The notes under the pieces are model-generated. The model had not been told where the DNA came from and ran no database searches. It saw nothing but the letters and a program-made list of their open reading frames with translations. A stretch of DNA of 64,000 nt from JAZKFT01 sp040386335. GTDB lineage: Bacteria; Bacteroidota; Bacteroidia; Chitinophagales; Chitinophagaceae. The translations under genes and the position numbers were made by a program. The DNA is taken from NCBI GenBank assembly GCA_040386335.1, contig JAZKFT010000018.1, forward strand, positions 248,001 to 312,000, given 5' to 3'. This document shows, in pieces, positions 10,562 to 19,030 of this stretch; within the stretch, counting starts at the first letter, position 1; each line of letters begins with the position of its first letter.

Positions 10562-11392
10562 TTACCGCACTTTAAAAATCGAGAACGAAGTGGAAACGGC
10601 CAGGTTTCCGCCACGCAATACAGAACCACCAGACTCGATGCGGGTTACAGCCAGCGACAGCGTTTCTCCCTGGATTACTTTTACCAGCACGCTACCCACG
10701 TAGTTGGTGAATCCGCCAAGACTGGTGCCGGTAACCTGGTGATGATAAGATTTAAACGTGACAAGATTTTTTTGCACGTTGATATACACTTCTTTATCAT
10801 CACTGGAGCTTTCGTAAAATGCGATGTTGTAGGTGACATGGTACAAACCGTCTTCAGGTACTATAAACCTTCCTGTGACAGGATTAAAATTTCCCCCTTC
10901 GTCAAATTCCTCATTATAGCCCGCAATGTTGGTGTTCACATTGTTTGCCAGGTTCTGATCATTGGCAAGGTCTGCAAAAAAGCCAATAGGCCCCTGCCAG
11001 TTAGCGTGGCCAGTGGCATCGCTGGTAAGCAATTTACCTTCGGCGGCACCATTGCCACGCAACCGAAAGCCACCATTCACATCCAGTTGAGCCGTAGGAA
11101 AAGGTGTTCCAATGCCTACAAAGCCTGAAGAATGTTGTATTGTAATCCTCGCACTGCTATTGCCGGTTGCAAAACTGAGATTGGTGGGCGACCAGGTTTG
11201 TACAAAAGCTGCATTGCTGTTGGTGTAAAAGCCCACTTCTACAGCGCCTGTCTTTTGAATGATGCCTTTCGCCGTGTCGTTAGCCACTACAGTGAGTGGG
11301 GCAGTAGGGGAGTTTGTGCCAATGCCAACGTTCTGGGCTTCCAGGTTTCCTGCAAAGGCGAGGACAAAAATGCAAAGTATCGATTTTCTCAT
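10562..11392 (-). CDS. Secreted fibre-like protein with C-terminal C1q/TNF-like domain
   Basis: The chosen start (MRKSILCIFVLAFAGNLEAQ) gives a clean Sec signal peptide; an ATG two codons earlier and one 12 codons earlier are possible but would add charged residues ahead of it. The mature protein begins with NVGIGTNSP, and a second VGIGTPFPTAQLDVNG follows. This phage-tail-fibre-like stalk motif is common in Bacteroidota surface proteins. The last 140 or so residues (GFFADLANDQNLANN...FIVPEDGLYHVTYNIAF...SFSIFKVR) resemble the C1q/TNF jelly-roll fold, which usually trimerises and binds ligands. A role as a surface or secreted fibre is inferred. The stop lies 19 bases from the stop of the convergent giant gene, with no clear terminator between them. 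Confidence 0.75.
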   Translation of the reverse strand: MRKSILCIFVLAFAGNLEAQNVGIGTNSPTAPLTVVANDTAKGIIQKTGAVEVGFYTNSNAAFVQTWSPTNLSFATGNSSARITIQHSSGFVGIGTPFPTAQLDVNGGFRLRGNGAAEGKLLTSDATGHANWQGPIGFFADLANDQNLANNVNTNIAGYNEEFDEGGNFNPVTGRFIVPEDGLYHVTYNIAFYESSSDDKEVYINVQKNLVTFKSYHHQVTGTSLGGFTNYVGSVLVKVIQGETLSLAVTRIESGGSVLRGGNLAVSTSFSIFKVR

Positions 11393-11690
11393 GATCATTT
11401 TTTTAATATGTTTCGGGTATCGCAGCAAATTACTTATTTGAAGAGGCCAAAAGCTGTCTCGTAACCGCTATATTTTTATGCGGTTGCTTTCGCTGAGAAA
11501 ACGGTTGAAAACCAGGGTATTATAGGGATGGGCAATGCAAATTAAAAGGGGATAGGCGCGGGTATGCTGGTGACATCGCTGACGCTGCCAGGTGAAAAAC
11601 ACCTGGATCCGCGCATTTTACAATTGATTATTGAGCGTTGATTGTTGTATATTTTTAATGCAAGAAAAAAATGGCCGACACTAAATCATA
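11393..11690. other. Intergenic region with a dispersed ~50-bp element
   Basis: No coding sequence is seen. A small hairpin (CCAGGTG / CACCTGG around AAAAA) at 11588-11606 begins an element of about 50 bases (to about 11649) that recurs with few changes at 18419-18470. Function unknown. Confidence 0.5.
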
Positions 11691-11835
11691 GAGCTTTCAC
11701 CTGGCCCAACCTTCCCGCCAGCCAGCTATCCTTAACCGGTATCATGCATTTCTCCAGCAAATCCTTTTTGTTGAGACCGGTGTTGTTGAAATAGATGGTT
11801 TCGGGAGTAATGAAGCCATTTTCAAGGGCATGATT
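11691..11835 (-). pseudogene. 3' fragment of duplicated conserved gene (copy of 14849-15361)
   Basis: Translation on the minus strand gives HALENGFITPETIYFNN followed by LNKKDLLEKCMIPVKDSW, almost identical to the last 47 or so residues of the intact gene at 14849-15361. Similarity stops abruptly near 11835, where the sequence runs into the 'ccgccac' repeat. An open frame continues to about 11958, but that part is the repeat and not protein-like. This is a truncated duplicate left by recombination. The Trp-to-Cys change (EKW to EKC) suggests it is no longer under selection. Confidence 0.8.
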
Positions 11836-11837
11836 TT

Positions 11838-12205
11838 TTCCGCCACAAGTCTTCGCCGACCAACTTCTCAGGCGATGTCTCTGCCTTAGCTTTGTGCGCT
11901 GGCCGCAGGACCTCGCCGGATTTTTGTAGGAGACTCCAACCAGCCCTCTTTCCACCACGAGTCTCTGGTAATCAGTTTCCCTGGCAAGTTTCCTTCCGCC
12001 ACGCGTCTTCCATTATCAGTTTCTAAGGCGATGTCTCTGCCCTGGCGTTGTGTGCGGGCTGCTGGACTCGCCGAATTCTAATCGGATACCCAAACCCAAC
12101 TGTCTGGGAGACGGATTGCATCAGTTGGAAATACCTGATTAAGTAATACATCACAATTTTGCAAGAAAAGTAACGCGTAGGCACAAGCCAGAGTCTTGCA
12201 CCTAC
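11838..12205. repeat. Duplicated noncoding element, copy 1 (plus partial unit)
   Basis: Bases 11948-12205 match 14438-14693 over about 255 bp at roughly 85-90% by eye, from 'tccaccacgagtctctgg' to 'gagtcttgcacctac'. A further partial unit at 11838-11945 shares the core 'caggcgatgtctctgcc'. Within the element a shorter motif (ccgccac.agt...atcagtttc) is itself repeated. No terminal inverted repeats or transposase were seen. Confidence 0.75.
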
Positions 12206-12712
12206 CGGGACAAGCGTAAAAAATGCAGGTTTCGTTCATTCCGGCGGCTAATTGGAACCTGATGTTCGCCGGAACCTGGCAGCACCTGTTTTTTGTTATC
12301 TATGGATGTATTATTGAAGGGTCGTGTTGTCCAGGTGTCCTTTTACCAGGCATGCCCCTTGCGGTTAACAATCAATCGCCGGTAAAATAGTTAATAGGTG
12401 AGAGCCGCCATTCACCCTTCCAATGCCGCCGTTGCCTGTTTGCAACTTTGAATCCACAGGTTTACATCCTTACTTTAGGAAACAGCAACACGCCACAGCC
12501 ATCACCTGCACGACAAAGAGGGGCCGGGCCTGTGCTATAAAAGTCTGTTTAGAATTGCCAGGCGCATATCGTTAGCCGATAGTGCCACATGCGTTTTCAG
12601 GAAAAAGAATGGAGCGACTGTGCTGGAGCAGTTCAGGGTGACGGGCCACCTGGATATAAAAGAAAGCAATAACTCAATACCACCCGAAAAGCGGTGGCTC
12701 AACCATAATATT
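12206..12712. other. Noncoding stretch upstream of the Kelch-like gene
   Basis: About 500 bases in which no convincing protein, RNA gene or repeat was recognised. It presumably carries the promoter and leader of the following gene. An open frame does extend upstream of 12713 to 12620, but that part has no protein character. Confidence 0.4.
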
Positions 12713-14413
12713 ATGTATACTATCCGACTTTTTCTTCCTGTGGTTCTCTGCATCTGTATGCAATACTATGTTCAAAGTCAATCTGTGGGGATCGGCACCA
12801 ATTCGCCCAGCAGTTCTGCCCAATTGGATATCAGCAGCAATTCTAAAGGAATTTTAATTCCACGATTAACTACTACTCAACGAAACCAGATCTCAACTCC
12901 GGCAAACGGGTTGATGATTTACAATATCACGGATCAGCAATTCAATTTTTTTAACGGCACTAACTGGCAAACCGTAAATGGTTTGCCTAAAGGATCGATC
13001 GTGCTTGGGAAGAACTTTAATGACAGCACGATGAAGAAAGAGGGGTTTAGCCAAAAGGGATACCTGACGCTTAACATCACGGAACAAACCACTGCCGACA
13101 CCGTGATGCCAGCCAATAGCTGGTATGCGGGAAACAGGCTGGATGCTCAAAACGCTACGGCGCCCCAATGTGGTCAGCCTTTTTTTGCCGGCTATACCGG
13201 AACCGAATTCTTTGTGTTCACTTTTAGAGGCGTATTTTCATACAACCTGCAAACTGATAAATGGGTTAAAAAAAATGCCCAGCCGGATGAGGCTACAGCA
13301 GCGATAGAAGGCGATGGAACAATGGTTTGGACCGGTGCAGAATTCCTTTTTTGGGGCGGAGGTTACGATTCTTACTTCTCGGGCACTTTTCCAAACTGGG
13401 TTTTTCATCCCGCTAACTATGCAAGCCAGGGTATCCGTTATAACCCCGCTGCCAATAGCTGGATACCCATCAGTACAACGAATGCGCCAACTCCGCGGAA
13501 AAAACACAAGGCTGTCTGGACCGGTAGTGAATTGGTGATATGGGGCGGTTTAGACTCCGCTGGTATCTACAAAAACACCGGTGCAAGGTATCATCCAACA
13601 ACCAATACATGGAGCACGATGCCTGTTCCTGCAGCGTTTTCCGGAAGGTCAGATTTTACGATGACTGCGGCCGGAGCCAATATTGTGATATGGGGCGGAA
13701 AATATTCAGAATCCCGAACCAGGACTTTTACCGATCCGTGCAGCCCGCCCAATACCGTTACGCTTACATATGATTCTGTAGCCAATCTCCGGGACGGGCG
13801 GGTCTATAACCTGGCGGCCAATAGCTGGCTCACAATGCCTTTACTGGATGCTCCTGCTCTAAGGCATCATGCCGCCGCTGTATGGGATGGCTATCAGCTC
13901 GTTGTTGCCGGGGGAACGTTTACAAAAGTGCCCGAATTATATTGTGGTAGCTGCCCTGTTCTGGGCTTTCCCTTTGGTAATCCATGCCCCAAAATAAGAA
14001 ACGTAGACTCGTCGCTTGCATCCGGTGCAACGTATAATCCCGCATCTAATAAATGGACACCTATACCCGGCGCACCAAAAGCTTTTACTAATGCCACCGG
14101 GCTGTCGGATGAGGAGCAATTCATGCATTTTTTTGGTGCCGACACTATCTTGTCCTACGAGCCATCTGCAGGCGATTGGTACAAGAACTTAATTCCGCCG
14201 CTGTCCCTGTTTGACAATGCCAACATCAACCAACGACAGTATGTATGGAAAACATCTGCGCCCGGTAGCCCTATAACGGACCTGGTAGCAATACCCAAAG
14301 CAAGCTGTGCCAGTCAGGTGTACGTTCTTTCAAGTGTACCTGTCTTACTACAAGAAGTCCGGAACACCGTCAACAACCCCAATGCACTGTTCTATCTATA
14401 TCAAAAAGAATGA
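12713..14413 (+). CDS. Secreted Kelch-like beta-propeller protein
   Basis: The ATG at 12713 starts a signal peptide (MYTIRLFLPVVLCICMQYYV, then QSQ). The mature N-terminus again has VGIGTNSPSSSAQLDIS, the stalk motif also found in the neighbour at 10562, and then LIPRLTTTQRNQI.TPANG, which is typical of Bacteroidota structural surface proteins. From about residue 140 onward there are at least four Kelch-like blades: MVWTGAEFLFWGGG, AVWTGSELVIWGG, NIVIWGG and AVWDGYQLVVAGG, each followed by a Y.P..N.W...P strand. Kelch propellers usually bind protein or sugar. A cell-surface role is inferred; no enzyme motif or T9SS tail is seen. Confidence 0.8.
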   Translation: MYTIRLFLPVVLCICMQYYVQSQSVGIGTNSPSSSAQLDISSNSKGILIPRLTTTQRNQISTPANGLMIYNITDQQFNFFNGTNWQTVNGLPKGSIVLGKNFNDSTMKKEGFSQKGYLTLNITEQTTADTVMPANSWYAGNRLDAQNATAPQCGQPFFAGYTGTEFFVFTFRGVFSYNLQTDKWVKKNAQPDEATAAIEGDGTMVWTGAEFLFWGGGYDSYFSGTFPNWVFHPANYASQGIRYNPAANSWIPISTTNAPTPRKKHKAVWTGSELVIWGGLDSAGIYKNTGARYHPTTNTWSTMPVPAAFSGRSDFTMTAAGANIVIWGGKYSESRTRTFTDPCSPPNTVTLTYDSVANLRDGRVYNLAANSWLTMPLLDAPALRHHAAAVWDGYQLVVAGGTFTKVPELYCGSCPVLGFPFGNPCPKIRNVDSSLASGATYNPASNKWTPIPGAPKAFTNATGLSDEEQFMHFFGADTILSYEPSAGDWYKNLIPPLSLFDNANINQRQYVWKTSAPGSPITDLVAIPKASCASQVYVLSSVPVLLQEVRNTVNNPNALFYLYQKE

Positions 14414-14437
14414 AAACCGTAAGCCGGGGAAATCACT

Positions 14438-14693
14438 CTTTCCGCCACGAGTCTCTGGTTATCAGTTTCCCTGGCAAGTTTCCTTCCGCCACAAGTATTC
14501 CATTATCAGTTTCTCAGGCGATGTCTCAGCCCTGGCCTTGTGTGCGGGCTGCCGGACCGAATTTTAATCGGACACCCCAAACCCAACTATCTCGGATACA
14601 GATTGCATCAGTTGGAAATACCTGACTAAGTGATACATCACAATTTTGTAAGAAAAGTAACGTGTAGGCACAAGACAGAGTCTTGCACCTACA
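14438..14693. repeat. Duplicated noncoding element, copy 2
   Basis: This is the second copy of the roughly 255-bp element at 11948-12205, in the same orientation. It begins 25 bases after the Kelch-like gene and ends exactly where a remnant of a GNW-module gene (14696-14806) begins, so the junction looks like a recombination breakpoint. Confidence 0.75.
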
Positions 14694-14695
14694 AG

Positions 14696-14806
14696 GCGAG
14701 TATTTGCTATTGTCTTACTTTGAATAACGGAGCTACGGTCACCGTAAAAAGCCCGGGAAACGTACTCATTATGAAAAAGAATGAAGAGCAATTCAGACCG
14801 GTATAA
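14696..14806 (+). pseudogene. C-terminal remnant of a GNW-module protein
   Basis: Translation gives ASICYCLTLNNGATVTV, then KSPGNVLIMKKN, and a TAA stop. This matches the last 29 residues of the giant protein ending at 10543 (ASICYSLTLNNGATITI...). Everything upstream is missing and replaced by the 255-bp element, so this is the tail of a lost paralogue. It still has its own hairpin terminator immediately after the stop. Confidence 0.8.
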
Positions 14807-14808
14807 AC

Positions 14809-14841
14809 AGAAACTCCATTTTTTGAAAAAATGGAGTTTCT
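14809..14841. terminator. Hairpin terminator, AGAAACTCCATTTTTT stem
   Basis: A 16-base arm at 14809-14824 and its perfect complement at 14826-14841 can pair, with poly-U on the strand leaving either side. It lies between the remnant above and the stop of the convergent gene at 14849. The same stem sequence recurs at 28652-28684. Confidence 0.8.
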
Positions 14842-14848
14842 TAGCTTA

Positions 14849-15361
14849 CTAGCTGTTCTGTTGCAACAAGCGCCCCTTCAGCCAGCTATCCTTTACCGGT
14901 ATCATCCATTTCTCCAACAATTCTTTTTTGTTGAGAACGGTGTTGTTGAAGTAAATCGTTTCTGGAGTAATGAAACCATTTTCCAGGGCATGATTCAGAT
15001 GGGCAAGTGGTAACACTTGTACTTTGTCTTTTATTGCAAAAGCCAGGTTCATGCGGTCGAACATGGTCACTTTAAAGTTGTCTTCTATTTGCTTGATCAG
15101 CCTTACAGAACTGTCGGTACTGCAACCGCTAACACCGGTTTGGGCTTCGTCGGCAATCACTACCACAAACTGGCCAAACAGCAGGTTGGCATAACCTTTC
15201 ACTTTAGCTCCATGGCTCAGCCAGCCGGCTACAAAATCTTCCATCATGGTCTCTATTTCCAAAGCTTCACTCATAAAAAATAAGCGGCTGCTTTGATAGA
15301 TCCAAACCCGGCTGCTATCGCTAAAACCGGCAGGTATCAGGTGTTTCCAATTTTCAAACAT
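14849..15361 (-). CDS. Conserved Bacteroidota protein of unknown function
   Basis: A cytoplasmic protein of 170 residues with no signal peptide or membrane segment. It has RVWIYQSSR near the N-terminus, then VVVIADEAQTGVSGCSTDSS and HALENGFITPETIYFNN. From memory, this family is widespread in Bacteroidota and often labelled 'ABC transporter ATPase', but no Walker A or signature motif is present, so that label has no support here. The conserved SGCSTDSS segment and its Cys suggest a functional site. A truncated copy of its 3' end lies at 11691-11835. The region ahead of the start holds an inverted pair of short-period repeats. Confidence 0.8.
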   Translation of the reverse strand: MFENWKHLIPAGFSDSSRVWIYQSSRLFFMSEALEIETMMEDFVAGWLSHGAKVKGYANLLFGQFVVVIADEAQTGVSGCSTDSSVRLIKQIEDNFKVTMFDRMNLAFAIKDKVQVLPLAHLNHALENGFITPETIYFNNTVLNKKELLEKWMIPVKDSWLKGRLLQQNS

Positions 15362-15513
15362 GATTGTTGGTTGATTGGTTTATTGGTTGATTAGTGATTA
15401 GTTGGAGATTCGGAATATGGAGTTGCAAACAGGAAAAGGCTGGTTTACAGTTAAGTAGTTTACTAATGAACTAATTAACTAATTAACTAATGAACCAATC
15501 AACTAATTACTAA
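15362..15513. repeat. Inverted pair of short-period AT-rich repeats
   Basis: The left arm (15368-15404) is made of units such as 'ttggttgatt' and 'gattagtgattagtt'. The right arm (about 15461-15513) is 'aactaattaactaatgaacc'-like. The reverse complement of the right arm aligns with the left over about 38 bases with a few mismatches; the spacer is about 55 bases. The right arm runs into the 3' end of the gene at 15503. The style resembles the repeats at 48104/48564 and 60851. Confidence 0.7.
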
Positions 15514-16798
15514 CCTCCGCTTTTAATTCTTCGGATAAAGTGACTAATAGTTTATCGATCCGGGCGCCATCCATATCAATGATTTCGAACGAAAAGCCAC
15601 GCCATTCAAATACATCGCCGGTGGCAGGTATGCGTTCCAGGTGATGGATCACAAATCCGGCAAGGGTATCGTAGGTCTTTTCATCATCCCGCCACTCTTC
15701 CTTATGAAAATTAGCAAGGAAGTCGTAAAATGTCAATTGGGCATCTACGAGGTAAGTGCCGTCTTTGCGTTCTATGATTTCGTAATCATCATCGCCCTGT
15801 TCTGGTATATCGCCCACAATAGCCTCAAGAATATCGTTCATGGTGATCATGCCCTGCAGCGTTCCATATTCATCCACAATAAAAGCTGAATGCACTTTGG
15901 TTTGTTTAAATTTCTCCATTACCTGGTAGGCACTGTTATTATCAGGCACAAACATGGGTTGCTTCATAAAGTCTTTCAGCGGTTTGTCTTCCGGGGCAAA
16001 TACAATGTCTTTTAATTGTACGATGCCCTTGATATTGTCAATTTCATTTTCGCTTAGCGGGTACACACTATGCGGGTAAGGGTCAATTTCCTTTCTAAGG
16101 TCGCCAATATTTCCATTGTAATCCAGCCATATAATATCGCTGCGGTGGGTCATCAGTGACGTAATCGTACGGTCTCCCAAATGAAAGACCCTTTCGATGA
16201 TTTGCTGTTCGGCCTCATCTATTTCACCATGTTCTGTTCCCTCGCTGATCATCGCCTTTATCTCTTCTTCGGTCACCACACTGTCTTTGCTGGTTTTGAT
16301 GTTGAAAATCTTAAAAATCAATTTGGTGATGGTATTCAGCAACCAAACCACGGGGAAGGTAGCGATAGCAAGTATCCGCATGGGCCTTGCAGCAGCCATC
16401 GCTATTTTTTCGGCCCTTAATAAACCGATCCTTTTGGGTAGCAGTTCTCCAATAATAATGGATAGAAAAGTCACGATCACCACGATAAGTATGGTAGAAA
16501 CTGTTTCAGCGTAAGGTTTCAGAAAAGCGATCTTTTCAACATAGGGTTGCAGGTCGCCACTAAATTTGTCACCGGAATACAAACCGGTAAGGATGGCGAT
16601 AAGTGTAATAAATATCTGGGCAGTGGATAAGAATACTTCGGGGTTTTCGGACAGTTTAACGGCGGCTCTTGCGTTGCTGTTGCCCTTATTGGCCAACTGC
16701 TCCAGCTTGCTTTTACGGGCACTCACCAGCGCTATTTCGCTCATTACAAAAAGCCCGTTAATAACCATCAATAAAAGCACAATAAAAATCTCTGACAT
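15503..16798 (-). CDS. CNNM/CorC-family membrane protein (DUF21, CBS pair, CorC_HlyC)
   Basis: A 431-residue protein with the family's usual layout. The N-terminal DUF21 domain has about four hydrophobic segments (MSEIFIVLLLMVINGLFVMS, IFITLIAILTGLY, VSTILIVVIVTFLSIIIGEL, ILAIATFPVVWLL). It is followed by the EEEIKAMISEGTEHGEIDEAE linker, two CBS motifs (about residues 210-335) and a C-terminal CorC_HlyC domain (GTYLVDAQLTFYDF...). Such proteins are linked to Mg2+/Co2+ efflux or ion homeostasis, and the gliding-motility protein GldE belongs to the same superfamily. The sequence alone does not separate these roles. It is divergently oriented from the FAD oxidoreductase gene at 16892. Confidence 0.85.
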   Translation of the reverse strand: MSEIFIVLLLMVINGLFVMSEIALVSARKSKLEQLANKGNSNARAAVKLSENPEVFLSTAQIFITLIAILTGLYSGDKFSGDLQPYVEKIAFLKPYAETVSTILIVVIVTFLSIIIGELLPKRIGLLRAEKIAMAAARPMRILAIATFPVVWLLNTITKLIFKIFNIKTSKDSVVTEEEIKAMISEGTEHGEIDEAEQQIIERVFHLGDRTITSLMTHRSDIIWLDYNGNIGDLRKEIDPYPHSVYPLSENEIDNIKGIVQLKDIVFAPEDKPLKDFMKQPMFVPDNNSAYQVMEKFKQTKVHSAFIVDEYGTLQGMITMNDILEAIVGDIPEQGDDDYEIIERKDGTYLVDAQLTFYDFLANFHKEEWRDDEKTYDTLAGFVIHHLERIPATGDVFEWRGFSFEIIDMDGARIDKLLVTLSEELKAEVSN

Positions 16799-16891
16799 TA
16801 AATTCTATAAGTTGATTTGGACGCAAATCTAACTATTATGAAACAGATGCCTGTTTGTAATGTACGAAGCCGTTATTTTTGGCCCCTCTCA

Positions 16892-18367
16892 ATGGAAAAA
16901 TCAAGTCTTAAGAAAACAGCAATAATAGGGGCAGGGCCGGCAGGATTAACAGGGGCTTATTTGCTTACAAAGGCCGGTCATGACGTCACGATTTTTGAAA
17001 AGCATCCGCATTATGTAGGGGGTATTTCAAGGACTGAGTCCTATAAAGGCTACCATTTTGATATTGGCGGCCACCGGTTTTTTAGCAAAAGCAAGGAAGT
17101 AGAAGATTTTTGGACCGAGATACTGGGCGATGACATGCTGGACCGGCCACGGAGCAGCCGTATTTACTACAACAAGCAGTTTTTCAGTTATCCCCTGGTG
17201 GCCACCGAGGCCTTAAAACGGCTGGGTGTTATAGAATCAGCCCGCTGTGTACTAAGTTATTTGCAGGTAAAAGTCTTCCCGATAAAAGAGCCAAAGAATT
17301 TTGAAGAATGGGTAACCAATAAGTTTGGCAAAAGGCTGTTTAAGATCTTTTTCAAAACTTATACCGAAAAAGTTTGGGGTATCCCTTGTAAAGACATTTC
17401 CGCAGATTGGGCGGCACAGCGCATCAAGGGCTTATCGCTCAGCAGTGCTATAAAAAATGCCGTATTTCCACCAAAGAAAGGCGATAAGGGCAGTACGATT
17501 AAAACACTGATCGATACTTTTCGTTACCCAAAACTGGGGCCAGGGCAAATGTGGGAAACCTGTAACGAAAAAGTACAGGCCATGGGCGGTAAGGTATTGA
17601 TGGGTAAAGCCGTTACCGGTCTGCATTACAATACAAATGATAAAACCTGGGACCTCAGTATAAGCGACGGGTCGGTACATGCTGGCTTCGACCATGTTAT
17701 TTCCGCCGCCCCGCTTCGCGAATTGGTGAGGGCAATTACCCCTGCTGTTTCTGCACCCACTTTGGATGCCGCCAATCAGCTTGCTTACCGCGATTTTCTC
17801 ACAGTTGTGCTGATCATGAAAGACAAGCAATTATTTGCCGATAACTGGATCTACATTCATGATCCCAGCGTTAAAATGGGCCGGGTTCAGAATTTCAAAA
17901 GCTGGAGCCCCTTTCTCGTGCCCGACCCCACTATGGCTTGTTACGGGTTGGAATATTTTTGTTTTGAAGGCGATGGTCTTTGGAACAGTACCGATAAGGA
18001 ACTGGAGGAATTGGGTATCAAAGAACTGGAACAGGTAGGCCTTGCTCATGCGGCTGATATTGTAGATAGCTATGTGGTTCGTCAACCAAAGGCTTACCCG
18101 GTGTACGACCATTTTTATGAAGGCCATGTATTCAATATCCGCGAAGGATTAAAAGATTACCAGGGCCTCTACCTGGTAGGGCGCAATGGTATGCACAAAT
18201 ACAATAACCAGGATCATAGCATGATGACCGCCATGCTGGCTGCCCGCAACATTATTGCCGGCGAAGAACTATACGATCTCTGGCAGGTAAATGGCGATGC
18301 GGAATACCACGAGGAAGGCGAAAGGGGCGTGGAAGGAGGGAGGCTGGTGCCGGAGAAAGTGAGGTAA
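16892..18367 (+). CDS. FAD/NAD(P)-dependent amine-oxidase-like oxidoreductase
   Basis: The ATG at 16892 places the dinucleotide-binding motif GAGPAGLTGAYLLTKAG and the terminal Glu of the Rossmann fold (VTIFEK) near the N-terminus; an open frame upstream to 16817 is not protein-like. YKGYHFDIGGHRFFSKS follows, typical of the protoporphyrinogen-oxidase/UDP-galactopyranose-mutase-like branch of flavin amine oxidases. The C-terminal FAD-contact region is GLYLVGRNGMHKYNNQDHS. Homologues often sit among polysaccharide genes, but here the gene is alone. Its substrate cannot be deduced. The last 20 or so residues are Glu/Gly-rich and probably not structured. Confidence 0.8.
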   Translation: MEKSSLKKTAIIGAGPAGLTGAYLLTKAGHDVTIFEKHPHYVGGISRTESYKGYHFDIGGHRFFSKSKEVEDFWTEILGDDMLDRPRSSRIYYNKQFFSYPLVATEALKRLGVIESARCVLSYLQVKVFPIKEPKNFEEWVTNKFGKRLFKIFFKTYTEKVWGIPCKDISADWAAQRIKGLSLSSAIKNAVFPPKKGDKGSTIKTLIDTFRYPKLGPGQMWETCNEKVQAMGGKVLMGKAVTGLHYNTNDKTWDLSISDGSVHAGFDHVISAAPLRELVRAITPAVSAPTLDAANQLAYRDFLTVVLIMKDKQLFADNWIYIHDPSVKMGRVQNFKSWSPFLVPDPTMACYGLEYFCFEGDGLWNSTDKELEELGIKELEQVGLAHAADIVDSYVVRQPKAYPVYDHFYEGHVFNIREGLKDYQGLYLVGRNGMHKYNNQDHSMMTAMLAARNIIAGEELYDLWQVNGDAEYHEEGERGVEGGRLVPEKVR

Positions 18368-18372
18368 CTACC

Positions 18373-18470
18373 GAAAAAAAATTTTCAATTTTCAATTTTC
18401 AATAGGCAATAAGCAATTGAAAAACACCTGGCTCCGCGTATTTGAAAATTGATTGTTGTTCGTTGATTAT
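18373..18470. repeat. Short-period repeats plus dispersed ~50-bp element
   Basis: A direct array of 'ttttcaa' units (about 18382-18402) is followed at 18419-18470 by the element also found near 11594-11649. The latter contains 'gaaaattgattg', the inverse of the array, so the stretch can fold back on itself. Confidence 0.6.
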
Positions 18471-18506
18471 TTCCTTAAATCAACGGCAAGTGTTTGCAGC
18501 ATAAAA

Positions 18507-18540
18507 AAGACCGGGCTCATATTGAACCCGGTCTTTGTAT
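18507..18540. terminator. Bidirectional hairpin terminator
   Basis: AAAGACCGGG at 18507-18516 pairs with CCCGGTCTTT at 18527-18536. The hairpin is flanked by A-rich and T-rich runs and lies between the stop at 18367 (+) and the remnant ending at 18558 (-). Confidence 0.75.
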
Positions 18541-18557
18541 TTTCTGAATCGCCTGGT

Positions 18558-19030
18558 CTAGTGCAGCGTCAGGTTTCCCTGGACGATAAAGTTTTTACCG
18601 CTGATCATCTTTATTTTGGCACCGGTAGCGATCGTTACCGGAACATTTAAAATAGCTGTGCCGGATGGATTTACATAGATCTGGGTTCCGGCAGGTAATG
18701 GGGTAAGCGGTATCGGGTTATTGCTCCAGTTACCCGCCACAGTCCAGTTTCCGTTGCCGTTAAATACGTAGGCAGTAGCCGATAATGCCCCAATTTCATT
18801 AGCCCCAATCGTGGGTGACGTATTCCTCACGTTGTCGTTAATATCAATTGAGATTTCCGGCATGGCGATACCCTGTCCTTGAAACCGCTGCCAGCCTGGA
18901 GATGACGGTCGGTGCCAGACATAAACAAAGGATCTTCTGAAAACGAATTCGCGTCCTTTGATGCGTTTGTAATCCAGTTAGCCAGCGTGGGGGATTGTAT
19001 GGCATTGTAAAAGCCAACCTCTCTGAAAAG
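18558..19030 (-). pseudogene. Frameshifted, 5'-truncated choice-of-anchor Q / GNW protein
   Basis: Minus-strand translation from about 19025 reads EVGFYNAIQSPTLANWITNA, then DPLFMSGTDRHLQAGS. This is the terminal part of a beta-helix 'choice-of-anchor Q' domain. Near 18885-18895 the frame shifts, and GIAMPEISIDINDNVRNTSP follows, with TIGANE and then a GNW module (GNGNWTVAGNW...IYVNPSGTAILNVPV...GNLTLH). An open frame of 101 codons (18558-18863) might be predicted as a gene, but it lacks a signal peptide and begins inside the domain. Upstream of about 19030 the frame meets a stop and no homology is visible. This is the remnant of a once large secreted protein. Confidence 0.75.

Noticed and set aside
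11686..11958. Open frame of 90 codons as a gene
   Set aside because: Its C-terminal half is a truncated copy of the gene at 14849-15361 and its N-terminal half is the noncoding repeat read as protein.
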